A stretch of DNA of 64,000 nt from Alnus glutinosa. Taxonomy: Eukaryota > Streptophyta > Magnoliopsida > Fagales > Betulaceae. Shown here piece after piece: positions 61,343 through 64,000 of this stretch (position 1 is its first letter; each line of letters starts with the position of its first letter). The position numbers were made by a program, and so were the translations under genes. The DNA lies in contig NC_084887.1 in the NCBI RefSeq assembly GCF_958979055.1, positions 35,008,620 through 35,072,619 on the forward strand, written 5' to 3'. The notes under the pieces were generated by a model. That model was not told where the DNA came from and made no database searches. It saw only the letters and a list, made by a program, of their open reading frames with translations.

Positions 61343-64000
61343 ATGTACAACAATGTAGGATCCCAGCCTGGGGTGACAATACCGCCAATAAATTCTCAGC
61401 CTAATCCATTTGGAAATGCATTTTATGGAGCTGGTTCAGGGCTTATCCGAGGTGGATTGGGTGCATATGGAGAAAAAATCTTAGGATCGAGCTCTGAATA
61501 CGTGCAAAGCAATGTAAGTAGCATATAAGTTTACGATATAAGATACCATTCTGTTTAAGCTTGAAAGAAAATAATATTCGTGATAACTTGGACGTTGTCA
61601 TGTTGATACTAACAAATGTGTACTCCAAGTTATATTTTTTTATATGGCAGGATCTTAATTGATTTTGGGAGCTGCAGAATTAGCAAAATTTAAAGTTTAT
61701 TTTCAAAACTGTTCATTCAAGGGTAGCGTGATGCTCCATCTTGGATTAGTTAATTGTCCAAGAAATATGGTTTCAAATTTAAGGGGATTTGGGAAGTTAA
61801 ATGGATAAATGCTTTCAATTTTTAAAACCTTCATCTATTTTGGGACAACCCAAAAAGGAAAGCCCAGTATCTATCTGTAGGACGGAGGGATTATATTCTT
61901 TTCCAAATCAAAATATGTGATTGCCTTTCCTCTTAAACAATTGTTGAGAATAACATATACATATCTAAAATGCTACCTACAACTACAGCTATTGCTCAAC
62001 TAAGCTTTAATCTTATTTAAATTAGTATTGGATTAGTAGATCCTTTAAATTAATCAAGTCCAGCCACTTATATGTTTCAGCCATTCTGTCCCTTCTGAGA
62101 TCATACACTCAATCACCCCCTTCTTTACTCCTTACTTCAAGCCATGTTATTTTAGGTTTCTATTTACTCTTTTCCACTTCATTTTGAAATTTTGATTTAA
62201 TATGTGAAAAATATATTTGACTCTTTCATTGTTGATGGACATCTCAAGGTCCTTGTATAAAAGTCATAAAAATCCTAGAGTCAGTCCCTTAAATTTCTGG
62301 GTTGTCATGTGCAAAAGCATTTTTTCAGGCGCATTCTTTATCCTGTTTGTTCGTTATATTGATATTTTGTGCACAAATCAAACAGATAAGTCGTTACTTC
62401 TCAGATCCCCAATATTATTTCCAAGTGAATGACCACTATGTGAGGAACAAATTGAAGGTTGTTTTGTTTCCGTTCCTTCACAGGGTAAGCACACATTCCC
62501 TCTAGTTGACCTATTTTTTCCTTCTATAGTAGTTGCATCTTTTTTGCTTATTTTCCTTGTCTTCAGGGCCATTGGACACGGATAACTGAGCCAGTAGGGG
62601 GCAGGCTCTCTTATAAACCCCCAATTTATGACATAAATGCACCAGACCTCTACATTCCATTTATGGCATTTGGTACCTATGTTGTTCTTGCTGGCTTCTC
62701 GTTGGGTCTTCAGGGGAAGTAAGTGACTATTTTTCTAATATTTATGTTATTGTAATCATCTTCCTCTTTTATTTCAGATCACATGAAAATGATTTTTTTC
62801 CCCTAATTCTGTTTGCGTTAAAGTAAGCAATGCTTGTGTCTAATTGCTATATTTTCACTATTCCATTTTGAAGATTTTGTGGTCGCAATCATAATTCACT
62901 GCATACTGTTTGTATGGAGTGGTCAGCATGGAATAAGTTCCTTTCCTCAGAAGCCGATTCTTTTCAGATTGATGATTGAAATCAACACAAATTAAATAGA
63001 ATTGATTATTGTGTTTGCTTCCAAAATAAATATAGTATTTCCAAAGTGCTAATATTGACAGTTAATGTGGCATTATTTACTCGGGCTATTTGATGGCAGT
63101 TCTGGGAGCTCTCTCCCCCCCCTCCCCCCTGGCGCTTTCAGCCTTGACATATGTATAGATTTATCTTCTTTCTGTTAATGAATGACCTATGGGAAGAAAG
63201 GGACTCGGAACTGTGAATTGGTGTACCACATGTTTGCCAGGCCCTTTTCCAAACGGGGTATGATGCAGCTTTGGGCCCTTGTCAGCTGGCCAGACCACCT
63301 TGTTTTACTGGTTGGACATTATTCTTTCAAGACCTGCATGTTATTGGGGGAAGAATCTTGCCTTTGCAATCAATTATAAGGCTTGGATAGGCTTGATGAA
63401 GTTTTTCTCGTTAGAAGTGTTGGTTGATTCCACCTCACAATTAAGGGAACCTTGAATTATCCTTCTGTTCAGTTGCAGAAGCTGCCTGAACTTCCTCTTG
63501 GTCCTTTTCGAAAATTCCATATTTTGACTTCAATTTTTGTTATTCAGTTATACTTTTGGTGTTGTCTCCTTCTCTTGATACAATGTTGAAATCAAATCAT
63601 TTAGTTTTCTTAATATTTGCCATCTCCTTTATTTCCATTTTCTTTTCTCGGCCTGCACATTTTTCTAAAACAATTTCATTTGTTGCCAGGTTTAGCCCAG
63701 AAGCTCTGAACTGGTTGTTTATCAAAGGATTGCTTGGGTGGTTTCTGCAAGTCGCACTTCTGAAAGTGACATTGCTTTCATTGGGTAGTGGGGAGGCACC
63801 CTTGCTGGACATTGTGGCTTATGCAGGATATACTTTCACAGGAATGTGTGTGGCTGTCCTCGGGAAGATAATATGGGGATACTCGTACTATGCTTTAATG
63901 CCTTGGACCTGCTTATGCATGGGTATCTTCTTAGTGAAGACGATGAAGAGAGTCCTATTTGCAGAAGTGAGGAGTTATGATTCGAGCAAGCACCACTATC
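61343..64000 (+). CDS. YIF1: Yif1/HRF1-family Golgi membrane protein, 3' end outside window
   Basis: Yif1 proteins are multi-spanning ER-Golgi membrane proteins that partner with Yip1 and act in vesicle transport. Five segments are seen: exons 61343-61513, 62386-62484, 62567-62718 and 63691 onward to the window edge, plus a probable non-coding first exon at about 58730-58805. Translation starts [15 protein letters not shown], with a proline/asparagine-rich cytosolic N-terminus ([22 protein letters not shown]), then [39 protein letters not shown] and [20 protein letters not shown], which begins the membrane region. At least four hydrophobic segments follow before the edge, where [17 protein letters not shown] marks the last cytosolic loop seen. 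Only the final 20-30 or so residues appear to be missing. The YIF1A/YIF1B distinction cannot be made here. Confidence 0.93.

Overview
This is nuclear DNA of a flowering plant. The genes have many short GT-AG introns, the intergenic DNA is AT-rich and full of small non-autonomous transposable elements, and every recognisable protein is closest to an angiosperm family. Protein style and repeat content fit a core eudicot, probably a woody rosid, but I cannot name the species. I found no rRNA gene, true tRNA gene, CRISPR array, organellar segment or virus.

Nine protein genes are supported, and exons were assembled by hand from reading frame and splice signals. In order: SSRP1, the HMG-box subunit of FACT (+, 5' end outside the window, 411-4417); a pollen-type pectate lyase (-, 6919-9238); a short, ER-type PIN auxin transporter best read as PIN8 (+, 15086-17329); a mitochondrial outer-membrane porin VDAC (+, 21099-24993); two tandem hypersensitive-induced-reaction (HIR) SPFH genes (-, 26609-28768 and 33941-35876); a receptor-like cytoplasmic kinase of the PBL34/35/36 type (-, 41511-45787); the mRNA 3'-end processing factor CLP1 (-, 51149-56879); and a Yif1/HRF1-type Golgi membrane protein (+, from 61343 and running off the right edge).

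The order is informative. Pectate lyase, PIN8, VDAC, HIR and PBL kinase lie side by side here. As I recall, Arabidopsis has two partial versions: At3g01270-At3g01300 (pectate lyase, VDAC1, HIR, PBL35) and At5g15080-At5g15110 (PBL34, VDAC3, PIN8, pectate lyase). SSRP1 (At3g28730) lies near PBL36 (At3g28690) on a third segment. The window therefore looks like the less fractionated ancestral block. HIR proteins and PBL kinases both act in immune signalling at the plasma membrane, while pectate lyase and PIN8 are pollen-associated, so the neighbours fall into two functional pairs. This is conserved gene order, not an operon.

The rest is dominated by small repeats: two TRIM (miniature LTR) families, one with intact 116-bp LTRs and a 5-bp target duplication; a tRNA-derived SINE with a 13-bp target duplication; several fold-back/MITE families, with three hairpins packed between PIN8 and VDAC; a possible Pack-MULE inside VDAC intron 5; a MITE nested in a MITE; and recent tandem duplications. 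I did not find a convincing new biochemical system. The most interesting items are the preserved gene block, the exon-perfect HIR duplication, an apparent GC-AG intron in SSRP1 and the structured mobile elements.
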